Origin: Actinomycetes bacterium | GTDB lineage: Bacteria; Actinomycetota; Acidimicrobiia; Acidimicrobiales; Acidimicrobiaceae | DNA: 37,594 nt | NCBI GenBank assembly: GCA_021850605.1 | Contig: JAJZLQ010000035.1 | Span: 1-37,594, forward strand | Direction of reading: 5' to 3' | Part shown: piece by piece, positions 1 to 12,373 of the stretch | Position numbering within the stretch: the first letter of the stretch is position 1 | How the letters are laid out: every line of letters begins with the position of its first letter | The notes under the pieces: generated by a model | Told to the model about the DNA's origin: nothing | The model's input: only the letters and a program-made list of their open reading frames with translations | Databases searched by the model: none | Made by a program: the position numbers and the translations under genes

Positions 1-487
1 AGTAGGGGAGCATGCGGGCCCGGACATCGGCGAGGCACTCGGAGTCGGGGACCAGCTCGGGGGGAACGTCCGCGTATCGTGGGTCGTGAACTGAGTGGGT
101 TGGGTCGGACCGGTCAAGGGCCGGCGGACGGACGTCGTAGGAGCGCCGCCAGAGGTGAACCTGTTCGTCGGAGTACTTCTTGCGCATCTCGTCCTTGTTG
201 AGGCCCTGCAGAGCGCCATAGTGGCGCTCGTTCAGACGCCAATGGCGCTGAACGGGCAGCCAGGTGCGCCCCATTTCTCTGAGCGCGAGTTCCGTGGTGC
301 GGATCGCCCTGTCCAACACGGAGGTGTGGACCAAGTCGGGGGCGAGGCCCTCCGAGGCCATTATCTGGCCGGCCTTGATTGCCTCCTCAACCCCTTGCTC
401 CGAGAGGTCTACGTCAATCCAGCCGGTGAAGCGGTTCTCCAGGTTCCAAGCGCTCTGACCGTGGCGCAGCAGTATCAACTGTCCCAT
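1..487 (-). CDS. gpmA: 2,3-bisphosphoglycerate-dependent phosphoglycerate mutase (3' end cut by window edge)
   Basis: Interconverts 3- and 2-phosphoglycerate in glycolysis and gluconeogenesis, in the cytosol. Reading the minus strand from the ATG at 487-485 gives 162 codons with no stop. The start is MGQLILLRHGQSAWN, where RHG carries the phospho-accepting histidine. Then come the family motifs NRFTGW, RAIRTT, LNERHYG with its catalytic Glu, and ALDRSDPTHSVHDPRYA near the window edge. The family is about 230-250 residues, so roughly the last third lies outside the window. AAGGGT just upstream of the ATG is a fair ribosome site. The gene is divergent from dnaK across 140 bases. The identification is secure; only the missing C-terminus is unknown. 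Confidence 0.93.
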   Translation of the reverse strand, partial: MGQLILLRHGQSAWNLENRFTGWIDVDLSEQGVEEAIKAGQIMASEGLAPDLVHTSVLDRAIRTTELALREMGRTWLPVQRHWRLNERHYGALQGLNKDEMRKKYSDEQVHLWRRSYDVRPPALDRSDPTHSVHDPRYADVPPELVPDSECLADVRARMLPY

Positions 488-558
488 AACCCTTGAACCG
501 TAGCCCCTCCGGCGTGGCAACCGCCAAAGCTGGAGCGAAAAAGCGGCGTTTTTCAAAG

Positions 559-577
559 TTGATAGGGATAGACTCAA
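559..577 (+). promoter_or_regulatory. HAIR-like operator for HspR upstream of dnaK
   Basis: The sequence is TTGATA, seven bases, then ACTCAA. The actinobacterial HspR inverted repeat (HAIR) has TTGAGT-N7-ACTCAA as its core, so the right half is perfect and the left half matches at 4 of 6 positions with exact spacing. It sits inside a perfect 8-bp inverted repeat (555-562 and 574-581). It lies just before a TATAAT box, where a repressor would block the -35 region. The operon it precedes encodes HspR itself, so an autoregulatory loop with DnaK as co-repressor, as known in Streptomyces, is expected. Binding is inferred. Confidence 0.7.
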
Positions 578-589
578 CTTTGTTGCATA

Positions 590-595
590 TATAAT
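590..595 (+). promoter_or_regulatory. Predicted -10 box of the dnaK operon
   Basis: A perfect TATAAT lies 32 bases before the dnaK start. No good TTGACA-like -35 stands at the usual 16-18 bases; that position is occupied by the HAIR-like operator. Transcription would start near 602. An AGGAGG ribosome site follows at 613-618, correctly spaced for the ATG at 628. Confidence 0.55.
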
Positions 596-627
596 TGTAA
601 GCAAGTTTCAGTAGGAGGTTTGAACCT

Positions 628-2460
628 ATGCCTAAGGCCGTCGGAATCGACCTGGGGACCACCAACTCGGTAGTCAGCGTTCTGGAAGGTGGCGATCCAG
701 TCGTCATCCCCAATGCCGAGGGCGGGAGGACCACGCCATCGGTGGTGGCGTTCTCCAAGGCCGGTGAGGTCCTGGTTGGCGAAGTTGCCAAGCGCCAGGC
801 CATAACCAACCCCGAGCGCACCATCCGCTCTGTCAAGCGCCATATGGGCACCAACTGGACGATGGACATCGATGGGAAGGCCTACACCCCCCAGGAGATC
901 TCGGCCCGTATTCTAGCCAAGCTCAAGAGGGATGCGGAAAGCTACCTCGGCGACACGGTTTCCCAGGCCGTCATCACTGTGCCCGCGTACTTCGATGACG
1001 CTCAGCGCACCGCGACCAAGGAAGCGGGACAGATCGCGGGTCTCGAGGTGTTGCGCATCATCAACGAGCCCACCGCGGCTGCGCTGGCCTACGGGCTCGA
1101 CAAGGACTCCCAGGAGCAGACGGTCCTCGTCTTCGACCTGGGCGGTGGAACCTTCGACGTCTCCATCCTGGAGATCGGGGATGGCGTCTTCGAGGTCAAG
1201 TCGACCTCGGGCAATACCCACCTTGGTGGTGACGATTGGGACCAGCGCGTAATCGACTGGCTGGTGAAGTCGTTCAAGGACACCGAGGGGATCGACCTTT
1301 CCGGCGACAAGATGGCCATGCAGCGTCTCAAGGAGGCAGCCGAGAAGGCCAAGATCGAGCTTTCGGCGGTCCAGGAGACCACCATCAACCTTCCCTTCAT
1401 CACCGCCAACGCCGAGGGGCCAAAGCACCTCGACGTCAAGCTGACGCGCGCCAAGTTCCAGGAGCTGACCGCCGACCTGGCTGACGCTTGTAAGGGGCCG
1501 TTCGAGCAGGCCATCCGTGACGCGGGCCTCTCCAAGGAGCAGATCGACCATGTCGTGATGGTCGGTGGCTCGACGCGTATGCCCGCCATCCAGGACCTGA
1601 TCATCTCCCTCACCGGTCGAGAGCCGCACAAGGGTGTCAACCCGGATGAGGTCGTTGCCGTAGGCGCCGCCATTCAGGCGGGCGTGCTGAAGGGCGAAGT
1701 CAAGGATGTTCTGCTTCTGGACGTGACCCCGTTGAGCCTTGGTATCGAGACCAAGGGTGGCGTCATGACCAAGCTCATCGAGCGAAATACGACCATCCCC
1801 ACCAAGCGGACCGAGGTCTTCACCACCGCCGACGACAACCAGCCTTCGGTGGAGATCCACGTTCTGCAGGGCGAGCGTGAAATGGCGATGTACAACAAGA
1901 CCCTGGGTAAGTTCCAGCTGGTCGGGTTGCCGCCGGCTCCGCGAGGAATCCCTCAGATCGAGGTGACCTTCGACATCGACGCCAACGGAATCGTGCACGT
2001 CTCCGCCAAGGACCGGGCGACCGGCCAGGAGCAGTCCATCACCATTACCGGGCAGTCCTCACTCTCCAAGGATGACATCGACCGTATGGTGAAGGACGCC
2101 GAGGCTCACGCCGCCGACGACAAGCGCCGCCGCGAGGAGGCCGAGGTTCGCAATAACGGCGACACCCTGGTGTACCAGACCGACAAGCTGCTGGCCGAGC
2201 AGGGTGAAAAGCTCTCGGGCGAGGAGCGGGAGAAGGTCGATGCGGCCCTCACCGATCTGCGCAAGGCGCTGGCGGGCTCCGACGTGAACGAGATCAAGTC
2301 AGCCACCGACGCCCTCATGCGCGCCTCGCAGGAGTTCACCCAGAGGCTCTACGAAGAGGCCTCGAAGAACGCCTCGGCCGCCGCCGGCGGCTCCGCGACC
2401 TCGTCCTCAGGTGACGACGAGGTAGTCGACGCCGAGATCGTCGACGAACCCAAGGAGTGA
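628..2460 (+). CDS. dnaK: Chaperone protein DnaK (Hsp70)
   Basis: ATP-dependent cytosolic chaperone that binds exposed hydrophobic segments, with DnaJ stimulating hydrolysis and GrpE exchanging nucleotide. At 610 residues it is normal length for an actinobacterial DnaK. It opens with the phosphate-loop motif [11 protein letters not shown] (residues 6-16). [13 protein letters not shown] is near residue 170 and [10 protein letters not shown] near 313. The hydrophobic interdomain linker [13 protein letters not shown] starts near 361. A substrate-binding beta domain, a helical lid and the acidic tail [10 protein letters not shown] follow. It is the first gene of the heat-shock operon, behind the HAIR-like operator and a strong AGGAGG site. 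Nothing is missing or unusual. Confidence 0.99.
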   Translation: MPKAVGIDLGTTNSVVSVLEGGDPVVIPNAEGGRTTPSVVAFSKAGEVLVGEVAKRQAITNPERTIRSVKRHMGTNWTMDIDGKAYTPQEISARILAKLKRDAESYLGDTVSQAVITVPAYFDDAQRTATKEAGQIAGLEVLRIINEPTAAALAYGLDKDSQEQTVLVFDLGGGTFDVSILEIGDGVFEVKSTSGNTHLGGDDWDQRVIDWLVKSFKDTEGIDLSGDKMAMQRLKEAAEKAKIELSAVQETTINLPFITANAEGPKHLDVKLTRAKFQELTADLADACKGPFEQAIRDAGLSKEQIDHVVMVGGSTRMPAIQDLIISLTGREPHKGVNPDEVVAVGAAIQAGVLKGEVKDVLLLDVTPLSLGIETKGGVMTKLIERNTTIPTKRTEVFTTADDNQPSVEIHVLQGEREMAMYNKTLGKFQLVGLPPAPRGIPQIEVTFDIDANGIVHVSAKDRATGQEQSITITGQSSLSKDDIDRMVKDAEAHAADDKRRREEAEVRNNGDTLVYQTDKLLAEQGEKLSGEEREKVDAALTDLRKALAGSDVNEIKSATDALMRASQEFTQRLYEEASKNASAAAGGSATSSSGDDEVVDAEIVDEPKE

Positions 2461-2472
2461 GTCTCCCCCCTA

Positions 2473-2504
2473 CCACGCACGGAAGCGCAAGGCAAAGTGC
2501 GTGG
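2473..2504 (+). repeat. Inverted repeat between dnaK and grpE
   Basis: CCACGCAC (2473-2480) and GTGCGTGG (2497-2504) form a perfect 8-bp stem around a 16-base loop, just after the dnaK stop. No T-run follows, so it is not a standard terminator. It could be an mRNA-processing or stabilising stem that sets a higher dnaK level than the downstream genes, or a partial attenuator. Its function is unproven. Confidence 0.5.
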
Positions 2505-2540
2505 CAGGGGCGTGCGTGATTGATCATGGAAAGGAACGCA

Positions 2541-3092
2541 ATGGACGACCAGCCCGAGGTTGAACCTGGCAGCGAGCTGCCGGAGGATGCCCTCGAAGCT
2601 GAGGACGCCGGCGAATATGGCGAAGGCGATCTTACCGAGGGCGTCGAAGAGCTATCTCTGGCGCAGCTGGTGGACGTGTTGACCGCCGAGCGGGACGAGT
2701 ACCTTAAGGCTCTCCAGCTGACCAAGGCGGATTTCGACAATTACCGCCGGCGCACGCAGCGGATGGAGGCGGAAAATCAGGACCGCAAGGTGATTTCCGT
2801 CTTTGAGAGGCTGCTTCCCAATCTTGACGACCTCAACTCCCTCTACCTGCACAAGCTGGGAACGGAGGATGAGGACCTGGTTTCCAAGACGGTTTTGCCC
2901 CTTTTTGCCGCACTGGCGGCCGAGGGGCTCAATCGGATCGACGCCACCGGGGTTCCCTTCGATCCCGAGTTGCACCAGGCGGTGCTGCACGAGGACGGAG
3001 AGGACGGTCCGATGGTCGCCGAAGTGATGCGAGCCGGATACGCCTTCAAGGGGCGGACTCTTAGGCCGGCGATGGTGAAGGTAGTGGGGTGA
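2541..3092 (+). CDS. grpE: Nucleotide exchange factor GrpE
   Basis: Co-chaperone that dimerises and opens the DnaK nucleotide site to release ADP. I chose the ATG at 2541 because AAGGA stands 5 bases upstream. In-frame TTG 2520 and ATG 2526 would add 5-7 residues but lack a site. The product is 183 residues. It has an acidic disordered N-terminus (to about 35), a long helical coiled-coil with the family motif DFDNYRRRTQRM, and a C-terminal beta domain containing GVPFDPELHQAVLHE and GYAFKGRTLRPAMVKV, the region that contacts DnaK. It ends 6 bases before dnaJ, as expected in one operon. Confidence 0.97.
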   Translation: MDDQPEVEPGSELPEDALEAEDAGEYGEGDLTEGVEELSLAQLVDVLTAERDEYLKALQLTKADFDNYRRRTQRMEAENQDRKVISVFERLLPNLDDLNSLYLHKLGTEDEDLVSKTVLPLFAALAAEGLNRIDATGVPFDPELHQAVLHEDGEDGPMVAEVMRAGYAFKGRTLRPAMVKVVG

Positions 3093-3098
3093 CCCTGA

Positions 3099-4178
3099 AT
3101 GGCCGCTAGCAGCGAGTGGTACGAGAAGGACTACTACAAGATCCTTGGCGTCAGCTCGTCGGCTACGGACAAGGAGATCCAAAAAGCCTACCGAAAGCTG
3201 GCCAAGGAGTACCATCCCGACGCCCACCCCGGCTCCGAGGAGAAGTTCAAGGAGATATCCGCCGCATACGAGGTCCTCGGTGATGCCGGAAAGCGAGCCG
3301 AATACGACTCGGTGCGGGCCCAGGGGCCCTTCGTGGGTCAGGGCCGAGGCGGCGCGCCCGGTGGGTTCAACGTGCGCGTGGAGGACCTTGGCGATGTATT
3401 TGGAACGATGTTCGGCAGAGGCGGGCGCAGGGCCGGCCATGGCCCGCAGCGCGGTGCCGACCTGGAGACCACGCTCGGCTTGAGTTTTGCCGACGCCGTG
3501 GACGGCGTGACCGCGACGGTCAACGTCGCGGGCGAGGCGGCTTGCGCCACCTGCCACGGAACCGGGGCGGCGCCGGGGACCTCGCCACAGGTGTGTGCTC
3601 GCTGCCAAGGCACGGGCTCGGTGAACGAGAACCAGGGTTTCTTCTCTTTTTCGTCGCCCTGCCCCGCCTGTCATGGACGTGGGGTCCTAGTGGACACGCC
3701 CTGCCCGACTTGTCATGGAACCGGCACCACGGTGCAGAACCGGCAGATCAGCGTGCGCATCCCCGCCGGCGTCGAGGACGGGCAGCGCATACGGATAAAG
3801 CAAAAGGGAGCTGCAGGGCGCAACGGAGGCCCGGCGGGAGACCTCTACGTGGTCGTGAAAGTCTTGCCTGACCCTCGTTTCGGGCGCAAGGGGCGGGACC
3901 TGACCACGACAGCCAGGGTGAGCTACCCCGAGGCGGTGCTCGGAACCACGATCGTCGTGCCGACACTGCATTCCAAGGTGACTCTGAAGGTTCCGGCCGG
4001 CACGCGCTCCGGGCAGGTGATGCGGGCCAGGGGTTTCGGTGTTGCCGCGCAAGGCAAGCATCCTGCCGGCGATCTGCTGGTGACCGTGGAGATCGACGTA
4101 CCGAAGAATCTCACCGCCGAGCAGCGCAAGGCGGTGGAGGAGCTTAGGAAGCTGCTTGCCCCCGCTATGGAGGCGTGA
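3099..4178 (+). CDS. dnaJ: Chaperone protein DnaJ (Hsp40, type I)
   Basis: Delivers substrates to DnaK and triggers its ATPase. It is 359 residues, in the usual range for type I. The J domain (about 8-75) contains HPD at 39-41, which is essential for DnaK stimulation. A short Gly-rich linker ([11 protein letters not shown]) follows. Next are four complete CxxCxGxG zinc motifs starting at Cys149, Cys166, Cys188 and Cys202: [24 protein letters not shown] and CPTCHGTG. Two C-terminal beta-barrel substrate domains complete the protein. The start is 6 bases after the grpE stop and has only a weak ribosome site, suggesting translational coupling. The glycine-phenylalanine segment is short compared with the E. 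coli protein. Confidence 0.98.
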   Translation: MAASSEWYEKDYYKILGVSSSATDKEIQKAYRKLAKEYHPDAHPGSEEKFKEISAAYEVLGDAGKRAEYDSVRAQGPFVGQGRGGAPGGFNVRVEDLGDVFGTMFGRGGRRAGHGPQRGADLETTLGLSFADAVDGVTATVNVAGEAACATCHGTGAAPGTSPQVCARCQGTGSVNENQGFFSFSSPCPACHGRGVLVDTPCPTCHGTGTTVQNRQISVRIPAGVEDGQRIRIKQKGAAGRNGGPAGDLYVVVKVLPDPRFGRKGRDLTTTARVSYPEAVLGTTIVVPTLHSKVTLKVPAGTRSGQVMRARGFGVAAQGKHPAGDLLVTVEIDVPKNLTAEQRKAVEELRKLLAPAMEA

Positions 4179-4213
4179 AGCCGGAAAGTGCCTTTAAGGA
4201 GGTGTTGGGCTAG

Positions 4214-4621
4214 ATGGCAAATGATCGTGGCGACGACTTCGTCATGAAGGCGGTCTACGTGATCTCGGTTGCCGCCGAGCTTACGGGCGTGCATCCGCAG
4301 ACGCTTCGCATCTATGAACGCAAAGGGCTTCTTGACCCTCAGCGCACCAGTGGTGGCAGCAGGCGCTACAGCGAGACCGACATCGCGAGGCTAAGGCGTA
4401 TCGCGGAGCTCACCGACGCGGGCCTGAATCTAGAAGGCGTGAAGCGCGTCCTGGAGCTCGAGAAGGAGATTGATGAGCTGCGCGAGGAGCTCAGGCGAGT
4501 TCGCGCGGTGGCCGAGGAGAGGATCATGGAGGCCCATCGCCAGTACCGGCGGGATCTGGTGCCGCTGCGCCAGGCGATGGTTCCTTTCGGATATCGCTTC
4601 CCGGTTAGGGATATGGACTGA
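4214..4621 (+). CDS. hspR: Heat-shock repressor HspR (MerR family)
   Basis: DNA-binding repressor of the dnaK operon, known in actinobacteria to bind HAIR sites with DnaK as co-repressor. The 135-residue protein has a MerR-type winged helix (about 14-82). Its HTH is [20 protein letters not shown] and its wing is [16 protein letters not shown] charged helix ([17 protein letters not shown]) and a short basic tail follow. There is no large effector domain, as expected for HspR. AAGGAGGT at 4195-4203 supports the start. Position directly after dnaJ and before clpB is diagnostic. A candidate operator is visible at 559-577. Confidence 0.96.
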   Translation: MANDRGDDFVMKAVYVISVAAELTGVHPQTLRIYERKGLLDPQRTSGGSRRYSETDIARLRRIAELTDAGLNLEGVKRVLELEKEIDELREELRRVRAVAEERIMEAHRQYRRDLVPLRQAMVPFGYRFPVRDMD

Positions 4622-4644
4622 ACGAAAGGCGGGGAACCGCTCAT

Positions 4645-7143
4645 ATGAGTTCGATGGATACCAACAAGTGGACACAGAAGACCCAGGAGGGTGTGACGGC
4701 GGCGGTAGACCTCGCCAAGGAGCGCTCCAATCCTGAGGTCACCCCGGATCATCTGGCACTGGCGCTCTTGGGCCAGGCCGAGGGGATGACGTTGCCGATC
4801 ATGGCGAAGCTGGGGCTTTCTCCGTTGTCCCTCAAGAACCAGATCACCGATCGGCTTGATCGCCTTCCACGCGCCTACGGCGCCGAGCCACAGCTTTCAC
4901 GGCAGTTGCTCGACCTTCTCCGCCAAGCCGACTTGGACCGCCAGGAGATGCGCGACGACTATCTTTCCGTCGAACACCTGCTGCTCGGCCTTGCCTCCAA
5001 TTTTGGGACGGACCGTGCCGCCCTGCTCGGGGCGCTTAGGGAGGTACGTGGCTCCCATCGGGTGACGACACAGAATCCCGAGGAGTCCTTCCAGGCGCTT
5101 GAGAAGTACGGCCGGGATCTTACCGAGGCTGCCCGCCGGCACAAGATAGATCCGGTGATCGGCCGCGACGAGGAGATCCGACGTGTAATCCAGGTTTTGT
5201 CCCGCCGGACAAAGAACAACCCGGTGCTGATCGGCGAGCCCGGAGTCGGCAAGACCGCCATTGTCGAGGGGCTGGCGGTGCGCATCGTGGAAGGCGACGT
5301 CCCCGAGCAGCTGAAGACCAAGAGGCTCGTGGCCCTGGATCTCGCTTCCATGGTCGCGGGGGCTAAGTATCGCGGAGAATTCGAGGAGCGCCTCAAGGCC
5401 GTGCTAGCGGAGATCGCCGCATCCGAGGGTGAGATCATCACCTTCATCGACGAGATGCACACCGTGGTTGGAGCGGGCGCCGCCGAGGGGGCGATGGACG
5501 CCTCCAACATGCTCAAGCCCATGCTCGCCCGCGGCGAGCTGAGGATGATCGGCGCAACCACTCTCGACGAGTACCGCAAGTACATCGAGAAGGACCCCGC
5601 CCTGGAGCGCCGCTTCCAGCGGGTGCTGGTCGATCAGCCCAATGTGGAGGCGACCATTGCCATCCTGCGGGGCCTGAAGGAGCGCTACGAGGTCTTTCAC
5701 GGGGTGCGGATCCAGGACTCGGCCCTTGTGGCGGCGGCGGTTCTATCGGACCGGTACATCACCGACAGGTTTCTTCCCGACAAAGCCATCGACCTGGTGG
5801 ACGAGGCGGCCAGCCACTTGCGCATCGAGATCGACTCCATGCCGACCGAGATCGACGTGGTGGACCGGCGCATCCGCCAGCTGGAGATCGAGCGGATCTC
5901 GCTCTCCAGGGAAGAGGACGTAGCGGCAACTGAGCGAATGGCCCATATCGACGAGGAGCTCTCCAATCTCAACGAGGAACGCCTCGGGATGGTCGGCCAC
6001 TGGCAGCTCGAGAAGTCCAAGATCGAGTCGATTCGCGAGAAGAAGGAGAAGCTCGAATCAGAGCGCTCCAGGGCCGACCAGATGACGCGTGAGGGTCGCC
6101 TTGATGCCGCCTCGGAGATCCTCTACTCGGTCATCCCCGCCCTCGAGGAGGCGATTCGGGCCGAGACCGCCGAGCTCGCTGAATTGCAGTCCAACATGCG
6201 CATGCTCAAGGAAGAGGTGAGCGAAGAGGACATCGCCGAGGTCGTGTCGCGTGCGACGGGGATCCCGGTCTCCAAGATGCTCGAGGGCGAGGTCTCCAAG
6301 CTCCTGCGCATGGAGCAAGAGCTGAGCACTCGCGTGATTGGCCAGGATGCAGCCATCGCCGCCGTGGCGGCTGCCATCCGGCGCTCGCGCGCGGGCCTGT
6401 CCGACCCCAATCGCCCGATTGGTTCCTTCCTTTTCCTCGGTCCCACCGGGGTGGGTAAGACCGAGCTCGCCAAGGGGCTGGCGGAGTTCCTCTTCGACGA
6501 CGAGCGGGCGATGATCCGCATCGACATGGGCGAGTACCAGGAGGCGCATACCGTCTCGCGCCTGATCGGCTCTCCTCCTGGATACGTCGGCTACGACCAG
6601 GGCGGTCAGCTCTCGGAGGCGGTCCGGCGCCGCCCCTACTCGGTGGTATTGCTCGACGAGGTGGAGAAGGCCCATCCCGACGTCTTCAACGTGCTGCTCC
6701 AGGTCCTGGACGACGGACGTCTGACAGACGGACAGGGGCGGACGGTCAACTTCACCAACACGGTGCTGATCATGACCTCGAACCTTGCGGTGGACCCGCG
6801 CTCATTCTTCAAGCCGGAGTTCGTGAACCGGATCGATGAGATCATCCGCTTCAACACCCTCTCCCGGGAGGACCTCGACACGATCGTCGAGCTCCAGATC
6901 GACGATGTGCGCCGCCGCCTACGAGCTCGGCGAATTGGGCTCGAGGTGACCTCGGAGCTCAAAGACCGGCTGGCCTCCGTTGGTTTCGACCCGGAGTTCG
7001 GAGCCCGCCCGCTTCGCCGGGTGGTGCAGCGCTGGCTTGGGGACACGGTCGCCACTGCGATCCTCGAAGGCCGCTTCGGCGAGGGCGACACCATACATGC
7101 CGATCTTGATCCGACCAACGAGGATGCCGTCATCCTTAAGTGA
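4645..7143 (+). CDS. clpB: ATP-dependent disaggregase ClpB (Hsp100)
   Basis: Hexameric AAA+ machine that pulls proteins out of aggregates together with DnaK. In order: an N-terminal Clp repeat domain (1-145); AAA-1 with Walker A GEPGVGKT (about 197-204), pore KYRG and Walker B FIDEMH; a middle coiled-coil domain (about 400-525) typical of ClpB and not ClpC; and AAA-2 with Walker A GPTGVGKT (about 599-606), pore GYVGY and Walker [14 protein letters not shown]. It is 832 residues, slightly short. After sensor-1 (MTSNL) only seven residues precede [11 protein letters not shown], whereas E. coli ClpB has about 28 and mycobacterial ClpB about 16. Co-transcription with hspR suggests HspR control. 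The 66-base gap to purA contains no terminator. Confidence 0.97.
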   Translation: MSSMDTNKWTQKTQEGVTAAVDLAKERSNPEVTPDHLALALLGQAEGMTLPIMAKLGLSPLSLKNQITDRLDRLPRAYGAEPQLSRQLLDLLRQADLDRQEMRDDYLSVEHLLLGLASNFGTDRAALLGALREVRGSHRVTTQNPEESFQALEKYGRDLTEAARRHKIDPVIGRDEEIRRVIQVLSRRTKNNPVLIGEPGVGKTAIVEGLAVRIVEGDVPEQLKTKRLVALDLASMVAGAKYRGEFEERLKAVLAEIAASEGEIITFIDEMHTVVGAGAAEGAMDASNMLKPMLARGELRMIGATTLDEYRKYIEKDPALERRFQRVLVDQPNVEATIAILRGLKERYEVFHGVRIQDSALVAAAVLSDRYITDRFLPDKAIDLVDEAASHLRIEIDSMPTEIDVVDRRIRQLEIERISLSREEDVAATERMAHIDEELSNLNEERLGMVGHWQLEKSKIESIREKKEKLESERSRADQMTREGRLDAASEILYSVIPALEEAIRAETAELAELQSNMRMLKEEVSEEDIAEVVSRATGIPVSKMLEGEVSKLLRMEQELSTRVIGQDAAIAAVAAAIRRSRAGLSDPNRPIGSFLFLGPTGVGKTELAKGLAEFLFDDERAMIRIDMGEYQEAHTVSRLIGSPPGYVGYDQGGQLSEAVRRRPYSVVLLDEVEKAHPDVFNVLLQVLDDGRLTDGQGRTVNFTNTVLIMTSNLAVDPRSFFKPEFVNRIDEIIRFNTLSREDLDTIVELQIDDVRRRLRARRIGLEVTSELKDRLASVGFDPEFGARPLRRVVQRWLGDTVATAILEGRFGEGDTIHADLDPTNEDAVILK

Positions 7144-9737
<2,594 letters not shown>

Positions 9738-9749
9738 GGAGGCCCCAAG

Positions 9750-11081
9750 TTGATCGGAAGATATACCCTTCCCGAGATTGGCGAGGTCTTCACCGACCGG
9801 TCTCGCATGGAGGCATGGCTCGAGGTTGAAATCCTTACCGTCGAGGCGCTGGCCGCACTGGGCAGGGTCCCGGCGGCTGATGCGGCCTTGGTCCGCGCCA
9901 ATCGGCCGGCGGTGGACGACGAGTTCGTGGCCGCGGTCGACGAGCGCGAAAGGGTAACCAACCACGACCTGGCCGCTTTTGTGGATGTGGTCCAGGCCCG
10001 GGTGGGTAAGCCCGCCGGGAATTGGGTCCACTACGGCCTCACCTCCTCCGACGTGGTCGACACGGCCCTTTCCGTGCTGCTTCGCCGGGCCGGAGAGGCC
10101 ATTCTCTGCCAGCTGGCCGGGGCCATCGAGGCAGTTGGCACCCGGGCGGTGGAGTTCCGCAACACGATCATGGCGGGGCGCACCCACGGCATGCATGCTG
10201 AGCCGACCACCTTCGGGAACAAGCTCGGGCTGTGGACCCTGCAGCTGTTCCGTGATTACCAGCGCCTGGAGCGTGCAGTCGAGGGCATAAGCGTGGGCAA
10301 GCTGTCCGGCGCCGTCGGCACCTTCTCCAACATCGATCCGCAAGTGGAGGTGATGGTCTGTGACGCGCTCGGGCTGAAGCCCGTACCCGCCACGCAGGTT
10401 ATCGCACGTGACCGCCATGCTGAATATTTGTACGCGCTGGCAACCCTGGCAAGCTCGATCGAGGCCTTCGCCACCGAGATTCGCCACCTGCAGCGCACTG
10501 AGGTGCAGGAGGCGGAAGAGTATTTCCGAGAGGGTCAGAAGGGCTCTTCCGCCATGCCCCACAAGCGCAATCCGATTCTGTCCGAGCGCCTGGTCGGCCT
10601 GTCCAGGGTGATGCGTGGATACCTGGTCTCGGGGCTCGAGGACATTGCTCTTTGGCACGAGCGCGACATCTCTCATTCCTCGGTCGAGCGGGTGATATTG
10701 CCGGACGCCTCGATCCTCGCCTACTACATGGTGGTGAAGTTCACCGGCTTGATAAGTGGCCTTATCGTCTACCCGGAGCGCATGAAGGAGAACCTCGAGG
10801 CTTCTTACGGGCTGGTGTATTCGCAGTCACTCCTTTTGGCCCTGGTAAAGGCCGGGCTGACGCGTGACGAGGCCTATCGGATCGTGCAATCCGCGGCGCG
10901 CGAGGCGGGCAACCAGAGGCGGCCGCTTCGCGACGTTCTGGTGTCCATGGCCGGTGCCTACCTGGAGGAGGAGGTGCTGGCGGATGCCTTCGACGAGGTT
11001 CGTGTTGTCGCCAATGCCGGCTTGACGGTCGATGCCGCGGCCGCCGTCGTCAGCGAGATTCGCAGGCTTGGGCAGAACTGA
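9750..11081 (+). CDS. purB: Adenylosuccinate lyase
   Basis: Removes fumarate from SAICAR and from adenylosuccinate, so it acts twice in AMP synthesis. It is 443 residues of the fumarase/aspartase superfamily. The signature loop GSSAMPHKRNPI (about residues 264-275) carries the catalytic serine. AGRTHGMHAEPTTFG holds the active-site histidine and YGLTSSDVVDT binds substrate. The start is TTG at 9750 with a clear AAGGAGG at 9736-9742, overlapping the end of purD. It lies between purD and purC, the same pathway. Confidence 0.98.
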   Translation: MIGRYTLPEIGEVFTDRSRMEAWLEVEILTVEALAALGRVPAADAALVRANRPAVDDEFVAAVDERERVTNHDLAAFVDVVQARVGKPAGNWVHYGLTSSDVVDTALSVLLRRAGEAILCQLAGAIEAVGTRAVEFRNTIMAGRTHGMHAEPTTFGNKLGLWTLQLFRDYQRLERAVEGISVGKLSGAVGTFSNIDPQVEVMVCDALGLKPVPATQVIARDRHAEYLYALATLASSIEAFATEIRHLQRTEVQEAEEYFREGQKGSSAMPHKRNPILSERLVGLSRVMRGYLVSGLEDIALWHERDISHSSVERVILPDASILAYYMVVKFTGLISGLIVYPERMKENLEASYGLVYSQSLLLALVKAGLTRDEAYRIVQSAAREAGNQRRPLRDVLVSMAGAYLEEEVLADAFDEVRVVANAGLTVDAAAAVVSEIRRLGQN

Positions 11082-11116
11082 GCCGGCTGCGGGAGTTATA
11101 GAGCAAGGAGGGCCCC

Positions 11117-12037
11117 ATGCGCCACGTCTATTCGGGCAAGGTCAGGGACGTCTACGAGCTGGAGTCTTTTGATCCACCCCGTCTCTTGATGGTGGCGAGC
11201 GACCGGGTGTCGGCCTTTGACGTCGTCATGGCTGAGACGGTGCCGGGCAAGGGGCAGATACTGACTGCCATGAGCTGCTGGTTCATGGAGCTCACCTCCG
11301 ACATCGTGCCCAACCACCTGATCGAGTCCCTTCCAACTCCCGCCGGCGTGGGCGAGGTCATCGATCCGGACTTCGTGGGAAGATCGGTGGTCACGAGGCG
11401 CGCGCAAATGGTGGAGCTCGAATGTATCGTGCGAGGCCATCTCGCGGGAAGTGCCTACAAGGAATACATGGCCAGCGGAACCGTCCACGGGCATAAGTTG
11501 CCTGCCGGGCTCAAGCTCGCCTCGGCGCTTCCCGAGCCGGTCTTCTGCCCTTCGATCAAGAACGCGGTCGGCCACGACGAGAACATCTCGGTCGAGCGCG
11601 CGCGCGAAATTTTCGGTTCGGGACTGGTTGACCGCCTGGCGGAAGTCTCGCTCGCCGTCTTTGCCCGAGGTTCTGAGGCCGCGGCCGGCGCGGGTATCGT
11701 CCTCGCCGATACCAAGTTCGAATTCGGCTACTGCGACGGTGATCTCCTGCTCTGCGACGAGGTCCTCACACCCGACTCCTCGCGCTTCTGGGAGGCTGAC
11801 GTGCTCGAGCCCGGAAGGGAGCCCGTGCAGTTCGACAAGCAGCCGCTGCGCGATTACCTGGAGACCTTGGGATGGGACAAGACCCCTCCACCGCCCGCCC
11901 TTCCCACCGAGGTTCTGTCCACGCTCTCGGCCCGTTATCGCAGTGCCTACGAGCGGATCACCGGCCAGTCGTTCGAGGATTGGTTGTCCCGCGCGAAGGC
12001 GGCGTCCTTGACCGGGGGTCCCGGCTCCGGCGACTAG
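11117..12037 (+). CDS. purC: SAICAR synthetase
   Basis: Condenses CAIR with aspartate using ATP to give SAICAR. The 306-residue protein is the longer single-domain type common in actinobacteria and yeast, not the roughly 240-residue B. subtilis form. It has the N-terminal SGKVRDVYEL phosphate loop, ASDRVSAFDVVM, ELECIVRGHLAGSAYKEY, HDENIS, VLADTKFEFG for metal binding, and LTPDSSRFW. AAGGAGG at 11104-11110 precedes the ATG. It is 35 bases after purB. Its product is cleaved by PurB, encoded next door. Confidence 0.97.
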   Translation: MRHVYSGKVRDVYELESFDPPRLLMVASDRVSAFDVVMAETVPGKGQILTAMSCWFMELTSDIVPNHLIESLPTPAGVGEVIDPDFVGRSVVTRRAQMVELECIVRGHLAGSAYKEYMASGTVHGHKLPAGLKLASALPEPVFCPSIKNAVGHDENISVERAREIFGSGLVDRLAEVSLAVFARGSEAAAGAGIVLADTKFEFGYCDGDLLLCDEVLTPDSSRFWEADVLEPGREPVQFDKQPLRDYLETLGWDKTPPPPALPTEVLSTLSARYRSAYERITGQSFEDWLSRAKAASLTGGPGSGD

Positions 12038-12108
12038 GTTGTCCGAGGGAGTTGCGCGCCTTGGGCTTTCGTGCCCATAGGCGATCTTATGTAGCGGGGT
12101 ATTTCACA

Positions 12109-12372
12109 TTGAGGTACGAAGCTGTCGTCGAAGTGCTATTGAAGGACGGCGTGTCCGATCCTGAGGGTATGACGATACTTGACGCAGTCGTTTCCCTGGG
12201 CTACGGCTCAGTGGAGAGGGTGGCCACTGGCAAGCTGTTTCGCCTGCTGTTGAACGCCGACGACGAGAATGCAGCGGCAGACGTGGTAACGCAGATCGCC
12301 GAGCAGCTTCTCTCCAATCCCGTACTGGAGGACTTCCGAGTGCGGGACCTGCTGGCCGCAGCTTCCTCCTGA
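12109..12372 (+). CDS. purS: FGAM synthase subunit PurS
   Basis: Small subunit that bridges PurQ and PurL so ammonia from glutamine reaches FGAR. I read it from TTG at 12109 (87 residues), because homology-like sequence begins at RYEAVVEVLLKDGVSDPEG. GGGG at 12096-12099 may be its ribosome site. In-frame TTGs at 12061 and 12052 are possible alternatives. The protein continues TILDAVVSLGYGSVERVATGK and has the alternating beta-alpha pattern and typical length of PurS. It ends two bases before the purQ ATG. The small size, weak start and place between purC and purQ fit well. Confidence 0.9.
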   Translation: MRYEAVVEVLLKDGVSDPEGMTILDAVVSLGYGSVERVATGKLFRLLLNADDENAAADVVTQIAEQLLSNPVLEDFRVRDLLAAASS

Positions 12373-12373
12373 G

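Noticed and set aside
95-496. Plus-strand open frame of 133 codons at the left edge
   Set aside because: It is the antisense shadow of the phosphoglycerate mutase gene, whose motifs are unmistakable on minus.
537-554. GAAAAAGCGGCGTTTTTC hairpin in the gpmA-dnaK gap
   Set aside because: A weak A-T stem that ends neither gene; both genes begin here, so termination makes no sense.
913-1998. 361-codon minus-strand frame across dnaK
   Set aside because: Long antisense frames are common in GC-rich genes; the sequence has no protein-family features and dnaK is certain.
2652-3674. 340-codon minus-strand frame across grpE/dnaJ
   Set aside because: Antisense shadow over two securely identified genes, crossing their boundary.
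11872-12108. N-terminal extension of PurS into purC
   Set aside because: The frame is open upstream, but the sequence there is the out-of-frame reading of purC; PurS-like sequence begins only at about 12109.
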